Notes: generated by a model not told the origin, from the sequence alone. DNA of 64,000 nucleotides from JAAZPT01 sp034180455 (GCA_034180455.1 JAXFOG010000032.1:1-64000); one strand, 5' to 3'; positions 43,199-53,131 are shown, numbered from the stretch's first letter. Numbers and translations: made by a program.

Positions 43199-44179
43199 TT
43201 ACTCATCAAATGGGAAAGACTCAAGCTTAAATAAGCTTGGCAAGGCACCATTTGGCTTATTCAGATCGGGAAAGATTTTGTTTTGCAATTCTTTGGTCTT
43301 AAGATAACGTTTATGATCTTTTGTTGCTGGGGTAAGCTTAAGGTTAAGTCCAATGTTTTTATTGCTTAGTAACCCAAACTTTGCTTGCATAAACAACGAT
43401 CCGTGTATATCGCATTTTGCAAATGCAATGTAGCTTGTAGGAGATTGAGGAACAATTTCGCTTTGCAATGTGCAACGCCTTCTGCATGCAGGACATTCTG
43501 GCTGTCTAAGGAGCTGGCTGTTTAATGCATGTTTTACAGATAGAACCTGATGGCGCGATGTGCTTCCATCAAATTTGGCATTATGAACTAGCTTCTTTGG
43601 AAATTGAGGATAATTTAATACTTGGTCTTTGTTTTCAATGCTTTGAAGTATTCTTGCAGTATAGTAGGCATCACTTAATGCATCATGAAAAGGCATGGTT
43701 TCATCTTCGGCAATATCAAGTGCATCCATTGCAGGCTTTAGACCAGCCTGTTGTTTGCTATTTATGTATTTTTGACTAAACATGCGCTGAAGATTGAAAA
43801 ACTTTAGCTCTTTATGTTCTACATTAAAGCAGTCTAAATTTTGCTTGTATACGCTTACGTCTTCGCTGCCCCATGTAATGAAATATGGATCTTCTTCACA
43901 AAATTCTTGAAATGATTTATTTGCCGTAACAAAATTAGGATTGCCTTCAAGATCATTATTACAAAGATTAGTAATTCTTTTTATTCGAGGATGCAACTTT
44001 GTAAAGTATTGAGGCTTTATTATCTGTTTAAAAGTACCAAGTATGTTAAATGCACTGTCTAGCTTTACAGCGCCAATTTCAATTATTTCAAAAAGCAGCT
44101 TATCCTCTATCTGCCTAAAAGATATGCTATTATAGCTTAAAGGTTGATTCCATTCAAAATCTACTACAATATAATGCAT
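43199..44179 (-). CDS. DEDDh 3'-5' exonuclease with extra C-terminal Cys-rich region
   Basis: 326 residues. The exonuclease domain (about 1-180) has the VVDFEW (first acidic pair), DLEG and HDALSDAYYTARIL (final His and Asp) motifs of the DnaQ/RNase-T-like fold, so it probably trims RNA or DNA 3' ends. The C-terminal part (about 220-326) has a CPACRRRC cluster and further Cys/His residues (CDIHG) that suggest a zinc-binding domain not usual in short family members. AAGGAAC precedes the ATG. The biological substrate is unknown. Confidence 0.82.
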   Translation of the reverse strand: MHYIVVDFEWNQPLSYNSISFRQIEDKLLFEIIEIGAVKLDSAFNILGTFKQIIKPQYFTKLHPRIKRITNLCNNDLEGNPNFVTANKSFQEFCEEDPYFITWGSEDVSVYKQNLDCFNVEHKELKFFNLQRMFSQKYINSKQQAGLKPAMDALDIAEDETMPFHDALSDAYYTARILQSIENKDQVLNYPQFPKKLVHNAKFDGSTSRHQVLSVKHALNSQLLRQPECPACRRRCTLQSEIVPQSPTSYIAFAKCDIHGSLFMQAKFGLLSNKNIGLNLKLTPATKDHKRYLKTKELQNKIFPDLNKPNGALPSLFKLESFPFDE

Positions 44180-44187
44180 TTTGTTCC

Positions 44188-45429
44188 TTAAACTTCTACT
44201 TCGTTTATTGAGCTTGCTGAAATGCCAGCCCTTCTGCCTGTGGCAAAAGCCACAAAAAGATTGTATCCTCCCGTAAGCGTGTCTATATCCAGCAATTCAC
44301 CAGAAACATATAACCCTTTTACAAGCTTACTCTCTAAAGTTTGTGGCACAAACTCTTTGCAATCTGCACCGCCTCTTGTGATTACTGCCTCGCTAAAATC
44401 GCGCAGAGAACTTATTGGTATTTCAAAACTAAGTGTATTTTCAATGATCAGTCTGCGCTCTTGCTTGCTAAGGGAATTGCATTTTTTATTTCCATCTATA
44501 TTGCATATATTAGCCATGGCCTCTGCAAGCCTCTGAGGATATAGCCCTTGCAATAAAGAGGCAATGCTTTTATTTGGAGAGGATTCAATATCGCGTAGTA
44601 TCCTATTTTCAAGCTTTTCGTAGTTTAATCCTGGTTTGAGATTAATAAATATTCTAGAGTTTTTTATGTTATTTATGTAGCTTGATGCGCTTAGTACAAG
44701 TGGACCACTTATTCCAAAGTGAGTAAAAAGCATTTCTCCAAGCTCAGTATAAAGCGTTTTTTTACCTTCCTTTAGCGTTAGCTCAACATTTTTAAGACTA
44801 ATGCCCATTAGGCTCTTTATCCATGTAGCTGATGAATTCATAGGCACGAGCGCTGGGCTACAAGGCTTTATATTATGTCCAAACTTCTCAAGAAACTTGT
44901 AGCCATCGCCAGTAGAACCAGTGCTTTTATAGCTTAACCCACCTGTAGCCAATATTACAGCATTACATGGCAGTTTCTCACCACTTGATAGCATAACTGA
45001 GTGTATTTTGCCATTATTTTGTAATATATCTACCACTTCTGAGTTATATTTGATTTTTACACCTTGCTTTTCAATCGCGGTTTGTAATGCTTTTGTGATA
45101 TCGCTTGCTTTGTAGCTTTTTGGAAATGCTCGTCTGCCTCTTTCAACCACAATTGGGCAACCAAGACTCTCAAAAAGATCTATAAGCTTGAAAGGATCAA
45201 AATCGCTTAAGCTTGGATATAGAAACTTAGGATTTCTAAGCACATGCTTTAAAAATTCGTCGTTTTCACAGGCGTTGCATACATTGCAACGCCCCTTGCC
45301 GGTAATATATATCTTTTTGCCGAGCTTCTTATTTTTTTCAAGTAGGATTACTTCGCAGTTTTTATTCTTGCTTGCGTAGTATGCCGCCATGAGCCCAGAA
45401 GCTCCACCACCTATAATTATTATCTTCAC
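44188..45429 (-). CDS. HI0933/YhiN-family FAD-dependent oxidoreductase
   Basis: 413 residues. The N-terminal IIIGGGASGLMAAYYAS is the FAD Rossmann motif. CRCNVCN-like GKGRCNVCN and ATGGLSYKSTGSTGDGY are diagnostic of this family, and GGADCKEF and SGELLDIDTLTGGYN are near the C-terminus. Its reaction is unknown. It overlaps the downstream surE start by 1 bp. Confidence 0.85.
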   Translation of the reverse strand: MKIIIIGGGASGLMAAYYASKNKNCEVILLEKNKKLGKKIYITGKGRCNVCNACENDEFLKHVLRNPKFLYPSLSDFDPFKLIDLFESLGCPIVVERGRRAFPKSYKASDITKALQTAIEKQGVKIKYNSEVVDILQNNGKIHSVMLSSGEKLPCNAVILATGGLSYKSTGSTGDGYKFLEKFGHNIKPCSPALVPMNSSATWIKSLMGISLKNVELTLKEGKKTLYTELGEMLFTHFGISGPLVLSASSYINNIKNSRIFINLKPGLNYEKLENRILRDIESSPNKSIASLLQGLYPQRLAEAMANICNIDGNKKCNSLSKQERRLIIENTLSFEIPISSLRDFSEAVITRGGADCKEFVPQTLESKLVKGLYVSGELLDIDTLTGGYNLFVAFATGRRAGISASSINEVEV

Positions 45430-46181
45430 TATTTATTCAAAAAATCTGATTGTGCGATTGTTCTATCTTCTGCAATGCTTACAAAGCTAAGTGCTGGATG
45501 ACCTTTTAGCAGCATATTTACATCGCTGCCTTCTTCTTCACACTTAAAATTATAGTTGTTTGCTAGGAAAAAGTATCTCTGACCTCTTGGAGCTATGTAT
45601 TCTGTATATCTATCATCTGGGATATCTGTGCTTACAAAAGCCATAACTGGAGCCTTTACTTTATCCTTTGTTAATGCGGGATAGTTGATGTTTAGCAAAG
45701 CATCATGTGGCAATGTATCATCTTTGCAAAGCTTTTCTGCCATATCAATAGTAAAGCTTGCACAGTCTTCGATCATTTTAGGGGTTGCTGAAGTATCTAT
45801 TGAGCTAGCTATTGCCCTTGTGTTGCATAGCAAAGCTTCTCTTGCTGCACCTACTGTACCACTGTATATAATTGCCCTACCTGCATTCCATCCATTATTT
45901 ATTCCACTTATTACTAGGTCAACTGGCTCTTTTACCAAATTAAATATACCTATTCTTGTGCAGTCTGCTGGAGTGCCATCAAGAGCAAAGCTAGGATAAG
46001 GCTTATCCTTTTGCTCAAAGACTTCTACAGGGCCACTTATTGTAACATAATGGCTATTTGCACTACGCTGAGTGAGTGGAGCCACCATAGTTATTTGGTG
46101 ACCTCGCTTTATGCACTCGTTTGCAAGTGCCAGCAAATGATCAGAATTTATACCATCATCATTTGTAAGTAATATATGCAT
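45429..46181 (-). CDS. surE: 5'-nucleotidase SurE
   Basis: 250 residues. The N-terminal ILLTNDDG (metal Asp pair), APLTQRSANSHYVTI (catalytic Ser region) and SGINNGWN (metal Asn) are the SurE signatures. It dephosphorylates nucleoside monophosphates and other phosphate esters in stationary phase. It starts 11 bp downstream of the COG2509 flavoprotein. Confidence 0.93.
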   Translation of the reverse strand: MHILLTNDDGINSDHLLALANECIKRGHQITMVAPLTQRSANSHYVTISGPVEVFEQKDKPYPSFALDGTPADCTRIGIFNLVKEPVDLVISGINNGWNAGRAIIYSGTVGAAREALLCNTRAIASSIDTSATPKMIEDCASFTIDMAEKLCKDDTLPHDALLNINYPALTKDKVKAPVMAFVSTDIPDDRYTEYIAPRGQRYFFLANNYNFKCEEEGSDVNMLLKGHPALSFVSIAEDRTIAQSDFLNK

Positions 46182-46192
46182 ATATTCTCCCT

Positions 46193-47599
46193 TTATTTTA
46201 TATTTGAGATCGTTTCTGCAACGCTAAGACCAGTAGCACTTGCCTGCATAAGTCCACGAGTAACACCAGCTCCATCACCTATGCAGTATAATCCGTCCAC
46301 CTTGGTTTTAAATTCGTTGTCAACAAGCACCTTGCTTGAATAGAATTTTACCTCTACTCCATACAGTAGGGTGTTTTTGCTATAAAGTCCAGGCGCTAGA
46401 TTGTCAAAGGCCTTTAGAGCCTCTACTATGCTTGTAAGATGCCTTGGTGGAAGCACAAAGCTTAAATCTCCAGGAACTGCTGTATGCAAGGTTGGAATAG
46501 TGGTGCTCTTTGCAAGTCTAGACTTAGTGGTTCTTCTACCTTTAAGAAGGTCACCAAGCCTTTGTACCATTATTGGTCCACCAGTGAGCATATTTGCCAG
46601 CTGAGCTATATATCTTCCATATTTAATAGGCTGATTAAAAGGCTCAGTAAATGTTGTACTTACAAGCATAGCAAAGTTGGTATTCTTTGTTTTTAGTTTG
46701 GAATCTTCATAGCTATGACCATTTACAACTGCAATACCACCCTCGTAATATTCCTGACTTACTTCTCCACTAGGATTCATACAGAATGTACGAACTTTGT
46801 TTTCATAAGTATCGGAATAATAGACAAGCTTTGCTTCGTAAAGATCTTTTGTTAGGTGATCCATAATGGAATTAGGTACTTCTACACGTACTCCAATATC
46901 CACCTCGTTGTTAGTAGTCTGAAGTCCAAGTCTATTTACTTCATTAGTAAGCCAATCGGCTCCACCTCTTCCAGGGCCAGCTACTATATATTTGCAATGA
47001 ACAGTGTATTTTTCACCCTTTTGGGTTTCAAGGTTCAAGCCAACTACATGATTGTTTTCTACAATAATATTTGAGGCACTTGTAAGCTCTCTGAACTCAA
47101 TTTTAGCATCATTCTGTATATAGTCTTCCATGGCACCCAGCACCTTCATAGAGTTTTCTGTGCCAAGATGCCTTACGGGGCAGGGAATGAGTTTAATATT
47201 GTACTTGCTAGCCTCATATTGTATTTCATCTATACGCTTTTCGTTCATGCCATGAACTTGCTCGCTTGCACCAAAGTGAAGATATATTTCATCGGCTTGT
47301 TTTATAAGCTCGTCTGCCCTTTTTTCGCCAAGATAGCTTGAAATATGGCCGCCAACCTCGTGGTTTAGAGAGAGCTTGCCATCGCTAAATGCGCCTGCAC
47401 CAGCCCAACCGTGCATTATAGCACACGGTTTGCAGTGCACGCATACGCCTGTTTTTCTGGCAGGGCAAGTTCTTGTTTTTATTGATTTACCAGAATCTAT
47501 TACCAATGCCTTACAATCAGGCCAATGCTTCAATAGGCCCAATGCTGTAAATATACCAGCTGGACCTGCTCCAATAATTACTACATCAAAATTTTCCAT
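46193..47599 (-). CDS. COG2509-type FAD-dependent dehydrogenase
   Basis: 468 residues. FDVVIIGAGPAGIFTALGLL is the FAD loop. A Cys-rich segment CPARKTGVCVHCKPCAIMHG precedes WAGAGAFSDGKLSL, a hallmark of this poorly characterised family. ANMLTGGPIMVQRLGDLLKGRRT follows, with a C-terminal IGDGAGVTRGLMQASATG. It may act as an alpha-hydroxy-acid dehydrogenase or ring oxidoreductase; the substrate is unknown. It lies 2 bp upstream of trpS's end. Confidence 0.85.
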   Translation of the reverse strand: MENFDVVIIGAGPAGIFTALGLLKHWPDCKALVIDSGKSIKTRTCPARKTGVCVHCKPCAIMHGWAGAGAFSDGKLSLNHEVGGHISSYLGEKRADELIKQADEIYLHFGASEQVHGMNEKRIDEIQYEASKYNIKLIPCPVRHLGTENSMKVLGAMEDYIQNDAKIEFRELTSASNIIVENNHVVGLNLETQKGEKYTVHCKYIVAGPGRGGADWLTNEVNRLGLQTTNNEVDIGVRVEVPNSIMDHLTKDLYEAKLVYYSDTYENKVRTFCMNPSGEVSQEYYEGGIAVVNGHSYEDSKLKTKNTNFAMLVSTTFTEPFNQPIKYGRYIAQLANMLTGGPIMVQRLGDLLKGRRTTKSRLAKSTTIPTLHTAVPGDLSFVLPPRHLTSIVEALKAFDNLAPGLYSKNTLLYGVEVKFYSSKVLVDNEFKTKVDGLYCIGDGAGVTRGLMQASATGLSVAETISNIK

Positions 47600-47601
47600 A
47601 A

Positions 47602-48597
47602 CTACCTAAATCCAATCTTTCTATATACTTTATTTAATATTCTATAAGAAAGCTTGCTTGCAGTTTCTGCATTTTTATCAAGCATATTTTGCAGATAAGC
47701 CTTGTCTGCCATTAGCTTCTTATGCTCGTGCTGTATAGGTTCAAGCGCAGCTATTACCACATCTGCAGCTCTGCTCTTTAGATCTCCATAACCCTTTCCT
47801 GCAAACTCTTGCTCAAGCTGCTCTAAGCTAACATTATCCAATGCAGAGATGATCTCAAGTAGATTGCTTACACCAGGCTTTTGCTCTCTATCAAAGCGAA
47901 TCTCAGTTTCGCTATCTGTAACGGCTCTTTTCATCTTACGGCGTATTACATCAGGCTCATCTAGCATGGCTATGAAACTGTCTTCACTATCGCTCTTGCT
48001 CATTTTACGTAATGGGTCGCTAAGGCTCATAACTCTAGTTCCAGCCTTACCGAAGTATCCCTCTGGTATTGTGAAAACATCTCCATATATACCATTGAAC
48101 CTGGTTGCTATATCGCGTGCGATCTCTAGATGCTGCTTTTGATCTGAGCCAACAGGCACAAGATCCGTACCAAACAGTAGTATATCAGCAGCCATAAGAA
48201 CAGGGTATGTGTAAAGTCCAGCATTTATATTATCGGGATGCTTTGCAACTTTATCTTTAAACTGCGTCATTCTATTAAGCTCGCCCATATATGTAAAGCA
48301 GCATAGTACCCAGTTAAGCTCTGCATGCCCACTTACTTGACTCTGACAATAAATAAGGTTTTTTTCAGGGTTAAGGCCACTTGCTATATACAAGGCTGCA
48401 AGCTCAAGACGTCGCCTACGCAATAGGCTAGGCTCCTGCCTTACTGTTATAGCATGCATGTCTACAACGCAGAATATGCAGTTGTATTCGTCTTGAAGCA
48501 GATTAAAATTGCGAATTGCGCCTATATAGTTACCCAAAGTAAGAGTACCTGATGGCTGCACTCCGCTAAACAAAATTTTTTTAGTATTTTCTTGCAT
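47602..48597 (-). CDS. trpS: Tryptophanyl-tRNA synthetase
   Basis: 331 residues. The class I HIGH-like motif is PSGTLTLGNYIGA and the KMSKS motif is RKMSKSD. It has YCQSQVSGHAELNWVL and the VPVGSDQKQHLEIARD segment. I start at ATG 48597 (GAGGGTG upstream); the open frame runs 28 codons further but lacks conserved residues and a ribosome binding site. No T-box leader is visible upstream. Confidence 0.95.
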   Translation of the reverse strand: MQENTKKILFSGVQPSGTLTLGNYIGAIRNFNLLQDEYNCIFCVVDMHAITVRQEPSLLRRRRLELAALYIASGLNPEKNLIYCQSQVSGHAELNWVLCCFTYMGELNRMTQFKDKVAKHPDNINAGLYTYPVLMAADILLFGTDLVPVGSDQKQHLEIARDIATRFNGIYGDVFTIPEGYFGKAGTRVMSLSDPLRKMSKSDSEDSFIAMLDEPDVIRRKMKRAVTDSETEIRFDREQKPGVSNLLEIISALDNVSLEQLEQEFAGKGYGDLKSRAADVVIAALEPIQHEHKKLMADKAYLQNMLDKNAETASKLSYRILNKVYRKIGFR

Positions 48598-48635
48598 TTT
48601 CACACCCTCTTTTGTTCTTAAAACTAAACAATACA

Positions 48636-48664
48636 ATATTATCATAAATGTATAACACTGTAAA
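48636..48664 (-). promoter_or_regulatory. Promoter of trpS
   Basis: On the minus strand, TTTACA at 48664-48659, a 17-bp spacer ending TGA, then TAATAT at 48641-48636. Confidence 0.45.
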
Positions 48665-48837
48665 GGAACGGGAAATATCATAAACCTTTAATATTAGCTA
48701 TTTTCATATATTCATAGATTGATTTTTTGTGTAAAACAAAGATTTTACTTTGTATGCAAGTTAATATAATGTACTTGTATATTTTGAATAACAACTAAAT
48801 TTTTTTCAAGCTTGAATTTTATAAAAATGTCGCCTAG

Positions 48838-48865
48838 AAAAAGTCGGAGTAATACTTACTCCGAC
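48838..48865 (-). terminator. Terminator after the exported-protein pair
   Basis: GTCGGAGTAA pairs perfectly with TTACTCCGAC, followed on the minus strand by a run of U. Confidence 0.82.
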
Positions 48866-48888
48866 AATATATTAAAATTATTAAACTG

Positions 48889-49785
48889 CTATTGTAACCA
48901 TTCTCCCGATACGGCGTGTATGAAATGATTTTTGTATCTGTATGCTGGCAATGCCACTACATCGTTTACGCTTGGGCAGGCTAAATAACATAGTTCTAAT
49001 TCTTCAGTGTCAAACTTATGCTCTAAGAATATTTCTCTTGCTCTATCTTCTGAAATTATTTCGGAAGCTTTGTTTAATGGAATCGCATCCGAGAACGAAG
49101 ATTCAATAGTGTATAAATCCTGACTTGTCAATGTAATCTTTATATCATGACTGCTCATTACCCAACTAGGAGCGGAATATGGAGAATTCCCACCTTCTTC
49201 AAAAAATGGAGCCGATAGATACAGCGGTAATCCTGCAATTTCTTGTCTGAAAAGAATTTCATAATAGGGTATAATTTCAGGATAGCCCTTACCTTTGGGG
49301 ACAATGCTTGCCCCATAGGCTATCGCGCTTACAAATCTGTAATCTGTGAATCCTAGCTTTTCTATCATGGATCGAGCTTGCTTTATAGCATTTTCTCTAC
49401 TCATATCACCCTTTGCTTCTCCTGAAGGCTCAACATTTTCTGCACCATTGTATATTAGCGGGTCTTTAATAGGAGATTTGTTGTAATTGATGTATAAAGA
49501 ACTCTGGTAAGGATGCTTTTTTAATACATGATATGATAAAGATAGATTTTCATTATTGTTTTCTATACCGTAGAAATCATCAATGAGAAAAAAGTCATGC
49601 ATATTTGATCTGAATTCTTGATTTTTTACTTCGCTCGCTTTATCTCCAAACAGCATATCAAGTCCCTGCTCTATATGAGAATTTTTTGCATATACTATAT
49701 TGTATTCATCAAGGCTTGCTGCACTAGCTGTGGAAAATAGCAGTATTATAGTAGCAACTATAGTTATAATTTTAGTTATTGACAT
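48889..49785 (-). CDS. Exported protein of unknown function, downstream of a two-component system
   Basis: 298 residues. A signal peptide (about 1-23, ending ASAASL) is followed by a two-part alpha/beta region. SRENAIKQARSMIEKLGFTDYRFVSAIAY and a C-terminal strand ending HFIHAVSGEW resemble PepSY- or YycI-like exported regulatory domains, but too weakly to name. ATG 49785 has GGAGGG 7 nt upstream and overlaps the stop of the preceding gene by 14 bp, so the pair is coupled. Gene order suggests a signalling or envelope role. Confidence 0.7.
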   Translation of the reverse strand: MSITKIITIVATIILLFSTASAASLDEYNIVYAKNSHIEQGLDMLFGDKASEVKNQEFRSNMHDFFLIDDFYGIENNNENLSLSYHVLKKHPYQSSLYINYNKSPIKDPLIYNGAENVEPSGEAKGDMSRENAIKQARSMIEKLGFTDYRFVSAIAYGASIVPKGKGYPEIIPYYEILFRQEIAGLPLYLSAPFFEEGGNSPYSAPSWVMSSHDIKITLTSQDLYTIESSFSDAIPLNKASEIISEDRAREIFLEHKFDTEELELCYLACPSVNDVVALPAYRYKNHFIHAVSGEWLQ

Positions 49786-51073
49786 AATATCCCTCCAAAA
49801 GCTTGCTGTAATCGGGCATTGATTTATAATACTCAATGCTTCCCGCTTCCTCTGTCTGATAGCTTATTCGCACTATATAGAAGCTGTCGTCTTCGCATAG
49901 TAGCCAAATCGTAACACCTTTGCCTTTTTCCTGAACAAGAGTTTCTCCACGTGATTCTACTTTTTTTATCTTAACTCCGTCGGTTCGTGCCTCTTTTACA
50001 TATTTTATAGCTATATCCTGCCATTTTTTATCATATGGATCGCTTATTATATTACTGCGACTTATTGGGAGGCAATTGATATAACATGCTTGACATATTT
50101 CATCGCTATCGGTAAGAATCGTACATGAGTAGCTTATTTGATTTTCAGAATTGCCTTTTACAAAATTTGCCCAATAAGCTTCTTGCTGACCATATTTTTC
50201 AAGGAAAATATCGCCCTGAGATGCAGCTTTTATTTCACTGTAGGAGAGTGTGCATGATAGCGGCATATTTAGCACTCGTTTTAGTTCCTTGCGGGCAACT
50301 GCTTCCTTTGCGGACATTTTTTTTAGATTTTCAATGGGCTTAGTAAATGCGCTTATCCTTAGAAGCAGCTCTTCATCGCTCATGGCTCGGTAGGGTCTGA
50401 AAGAAAATGAATCAAGTCCATTAAACTTTTCTTCATTAAGCATTACTTCTCCTATACTGTCATCTTCTGGCAAAGGGGTGAATTCCGAGTCGCAGCTTAT
50501 TTTGTTGTTTCTAAATAGGTCTGCCAATTGCGAATTGCGTTCGGCTTCTTCTTTGCTTAGGAATCTATTGGTTTCTATTCCTCCGCCACGAGCGCAGTTT
50601 CTGTAGCTTAGCATATTCGGGTCAAAGTCCAGACCTATTTTGTCGTAAGCTTCAATTATCGCAAGCATTTCATCAATACTGAGTTCTGTTACAGGCAGTA
50701 GAACATATACTTTTTCTCCTGCATAATCGTCTGGAATTACAGGATAAACGCCTATTTCTACATCTTTAATAGGATTTAGCACATCCTTTTTGGAACGCTT
50801 ACCCTTATCCCATTGCTCTTTAGCTTGTGGGAAAAGCTTTAATTCATTTGCCGTAAACTTTGGAAGTTGAGTATCCTCGTCAGCATATTGATCCATCATG
50901 GGACCATAGTAAGCTGCTATGCTTTCGGGAGAATACTCGTCTAAAGCGACTTCTTCGTCAACGCTGCTTGCAGGCGCTTCGGTAGGGAGCACTTCAACCT
51001 TGTTTTCTTCAACTGCCAATGCCGGCAAAACAAAAAGAAATATTGCAAAGAGTAGTGATAATATTTTTTTCAT
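49772..51073 (-). CDS. Exported protein of unknown function, coupled to the next one
   Basis: 433 residues. A signal peptide (about 1-21, ending ALAV) precedes an acidic, Pro/Glu-rich linker and then an alpha/beta region. The segment ARGGGIETNRFLSKEEAERNSQ and several Cys (for example CILTDSDEICQACYINC-like in SYSCTILTDSDEICQACYI) are notable. I do not recognise the family. It starts about 80 bp downstream of the histidine kinase stop and overlaps the next gene's start. All four genes probably form one response unit. Confidence 0.7.
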   Translation of the reverse strand: MKKILSLLFAIFLFVLPALAVEENKVEVLPTEAPASSVDEEVALDEYSPESIAAYYGPMMDQYADEDTQLPKFTANELKLFPQAKEQWDKGKRSKKDVLNPIKDVEIGVYPVIPDDYAGEKVYVLLPVTELSIDEMLAIIEAYDKIGLDFDPNMLSYRNCARGGGIETNRFLSKEEAERNSQLADLFRNNKISCDSEFTPLPEDDSIGEVMLNEEKFNGLDSFSFRPYRAMSDEELLLRISAFTKPIENLKKMSAKEAVARKELKRVLNMPLSCTLSYSEIKAASQGDIFLEKYGQQEAYWANFVKGNSENQISYSCTILTDSDEICQACYINCLPISRSNIISDPYDKKWQDIAIKYVKEARTDGVKIKKVESRGETLVQEKGKGVTIWLLCEDDSFYIVRISYQTEEAGSIEYYKSMPDYSKLLEGYYVNN

Positions 51074-51150
51074 ACTTTTGTACCTCCTGATATTATTATA
51101 AAAAATATCTTTTCACAAAGTATTCACAGAGATGTAACGATTTTGTAACA

Positions 51151-52476
51151 TTATTGCTCATAGCGTACAGTTGTGCCTTTACCTTTTTCTGAGTTTATGC
51201 TAAGCTTCGCGTCATGTAGTTCGGCTATTCTTTTACAAATTGCAAGACCCAAGCCTGCTCCGCCATGTTTGCGAGTGCGAGCCTTATCGGATTTGTAAAA
51301 TGGTTCAAAAGCAGAAGCAATCTCTTCGTCATCCATTCCTATCCCGTTATCCCTTATGCTGAATCCATGCTTTTCAGACCTCATTACTATCATGTCATTA
51401 GTTTTGGAAACGTGAATGGCATTGTCCAGTATATTGTTTATTAATATTTTCATTAGATCTTCGTTTGCCTTTATTATACTGTTTTCGCCTTCAACTATAA
51501 TATTTATATCGCTTGAAGACTTAGCTTCTTCCGCCGCTCTTTCAAGCATGTTTCTTATATTGACTTCGGCTAATTCAATTTCCTCGTTGTTTGATACAAG
51601 CATCATAAGCTGACTTTCCATATTTGAAAGTCTTTCTGCTTGAGAGCATATTTTTTCTGCAAGCTCATTGCGTGTATCCGAATCAAGCTCTGCTCCTTGT
51701 AAGATCCTTGCATTGCCAAGTATAGAAGTTAAAGGAGTGCGCATTTCGTGAGAGATGGCATTAAGCAGATACTGCTTTTTTGCAAGCTCAACCTGCAGAT
51801 CTTGTTCACGATTTATTATTGCTTTTTGCATATTTATAAAGGCTTTGCCTAAATCTTTTGCTTCGTATTTGCACTTAGCAAGGTCTATTTCGGCAGTTTT
51901 GCCTTTGGATATTGTCTTGGTTGCTTTTGTAAGGTTCTCAAGAGGCTTGGCTATTTTTTTTGAGATCATATAGGTAATTATTGATATAAGCACGCTGATT
52001 AATATCGCAAATAATATACCAAAGCAATACATATGTTTTTTTTGATTATAAAGCTCACTCATGTCAAAAATACTATACATTGAATGAACTGAAGATATAG
52101 GAGTTGCAATGATATATTGAGGATATTCACCCTTTGTATATAGCATAGCGGCTCTGGTTCCTATGTTTAACTCGAGTATATATTCTTCAACAGGCTTGCT
52201 ATCAAAATACGATCCCTTATATGAAAACTTAACTTCAAGATTTTCCGAGTTGTATCTTTTAGTGAAATCCATACTCTTATTTTTGATATCGCTGAAGCTA
52301 TCCAAACGGGAGAATTCGCTTTTATATTCTTTACCAAGCAGCAAATCAACTGTTTGCATATTTTTTATATTGTGCTTTATTGACATATCAAGCATATTGT
52401 TTGTATGCCATACTGTGCTGATAATTATTATTGGAACTATGATGATTATTATCCAAAGTGTGATATGTTTATGCAT
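51151..52476 (-). CDS. Sensor histidine kinase
   Basis: 441 residues. TM1 (about 7-29), an extracytoplasmic sensor region (about 30-150), TM2 (about 160-182), HAMP, then a phospho-acceptor His in ISHEMRTPLTSILGN and an ATPase domain (NNILDNAIHVS, DNGIGMDDEEI, GGAGLGLAICKR). ATG 52476 lies inside the regulator's 3' end with AGGCGG 8 nt upstream; ATG 52506 is possible. The signal is unknown. The nearby alkaline phosphatase and exported proteins are candidate targets. Confidence 0.88.
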   Translation of the reverse strand: MHKHITLWIIIIIVPIIIISTVWHTNNMLDMSIKHNIKNMQTVDLLLGKEYKSEFSRLDSFSDIKNKSMDFTKRYNSENLEVKFSYKGSYFDSKPVEEYILELNIGTRAAMLYTKGEYPQYIIATPISSVHSMYSIFDMSELYNQKKHMYCFGILFAILISVLISIITYMISKKIAKPLENLTKATKTISKGKTAEIDLAKCKYEAKDLGKAFINMQKAIINREQDLQVELAKKQYLLNAISHEMRTPLTSILGNARILQGAELDSDTRNELAEKICSQAERLSNMESQLMMLVSNNEEIELAEVNIRNMLERAAEEAKSSSDINIIVEGENSIIKANEDLMKILINNILDNAIHVSKTNDMIVMRSEKHGFSIRDNGIGMDDEEIASAFEPFYKSDKARTRKHGGAGLGLAICKRIAELHDAKLSINSEKGKGTTVRYEQ

Positions 52477-53131
52477 CTTCCGAACCGCCTGTATATTTGT
52501 ATCCATATTTATATATGGTTTCTATCAGCTCAATGCCAAGCTTTTTTCTTAACCTTTGCATGTGTACATCTACTGTGCGAGTTTCACCCATATAGTCGTA
52601 ACCCCAAACGGTTTTTAGCAGAGTTTCACGATTGAGAGCGATGTGTTTGTTGCGTACAAGCACCGATAGCAGATCAAATTCCATAGCGGTAAGGTCTACC
52701 TTTTTGCCTTGCACATAAACGCTCATTGCATCAAAATCAATAGTGAGATATTCATCTATGTATTTTGAATTTTTACTGAAACGTCTTAACACTACATCTA
52801 TGCGAGCAATAAGCTCCGCTGGTTCAAAGGGTTTTAATATATAGTCTTCTGCGCCTAATTTAAGCCCTTTTACCCTGTCGGCAACAGCTGTGCGTGCGGT
52901 AAGAAAGATTATGGGGATACTCTTGTCTAGCAAATGTGGAGCAAAATCAAATCCGTCTTCGCCAGGCAACATTATATCAAGAAGAGCGAGCTTTATTTCG
53001 TTTTCTTCAAGTATGGATTTGGCTTCTTTTGTATCTTCTGCGCAAAAAGGCATATGACCAGCAAGCTCTAGATGCATTGCTATCATTTCGCTTATAGGCT
53101 TATCATCTTCCACTATAAGTATATTTGCCAT
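52469..53131 (-). CDS. OmpR-family response regulator
   Basis: 220 residues. The receiver domain (about 1-115) has the acidic pair EDD, the phospho-acceptor Asp in LALLDIMLPGEDG, and the Thr and Lys of FLTARTAVADRVKGLKLGAEDYILKPF. The DNA-binding winged helix follows, with MEFDLLSVLVRNKH and TRTVDVHMQRLRKKLG. GGAGG is 8 nt before the ATG. It is cotranscribed with the kinase that overlaps it. Confidence 0.92.
   Translation of the reverse strand: MANILIVEDDKPISEMIAMHLELAGHMPFCAEDTKEAKSILEENEIKLALLDIMLPGEDGFDFAPHLLDKSIPIIFLTARTAVADRVKGLKLGAEDYILKPFEPAELIARIDVVLRRFSKNSKYIDEYLTIDFDAMSVYVQGKKVDLTAMEFDLLSVLVRNKHIALNRETLLKTVWGYDYMGETRTVDVHMQRLRKKLGIELIETIYKYGYKYTGGSEDA

Noticed and set aside
47600..48700. 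T-box leader for trpS
   Set aside because: No GGTGG-NACCGCG-type T-box sequence or terminator/antiterminator pair upstream; a simple promoter is seen instead.
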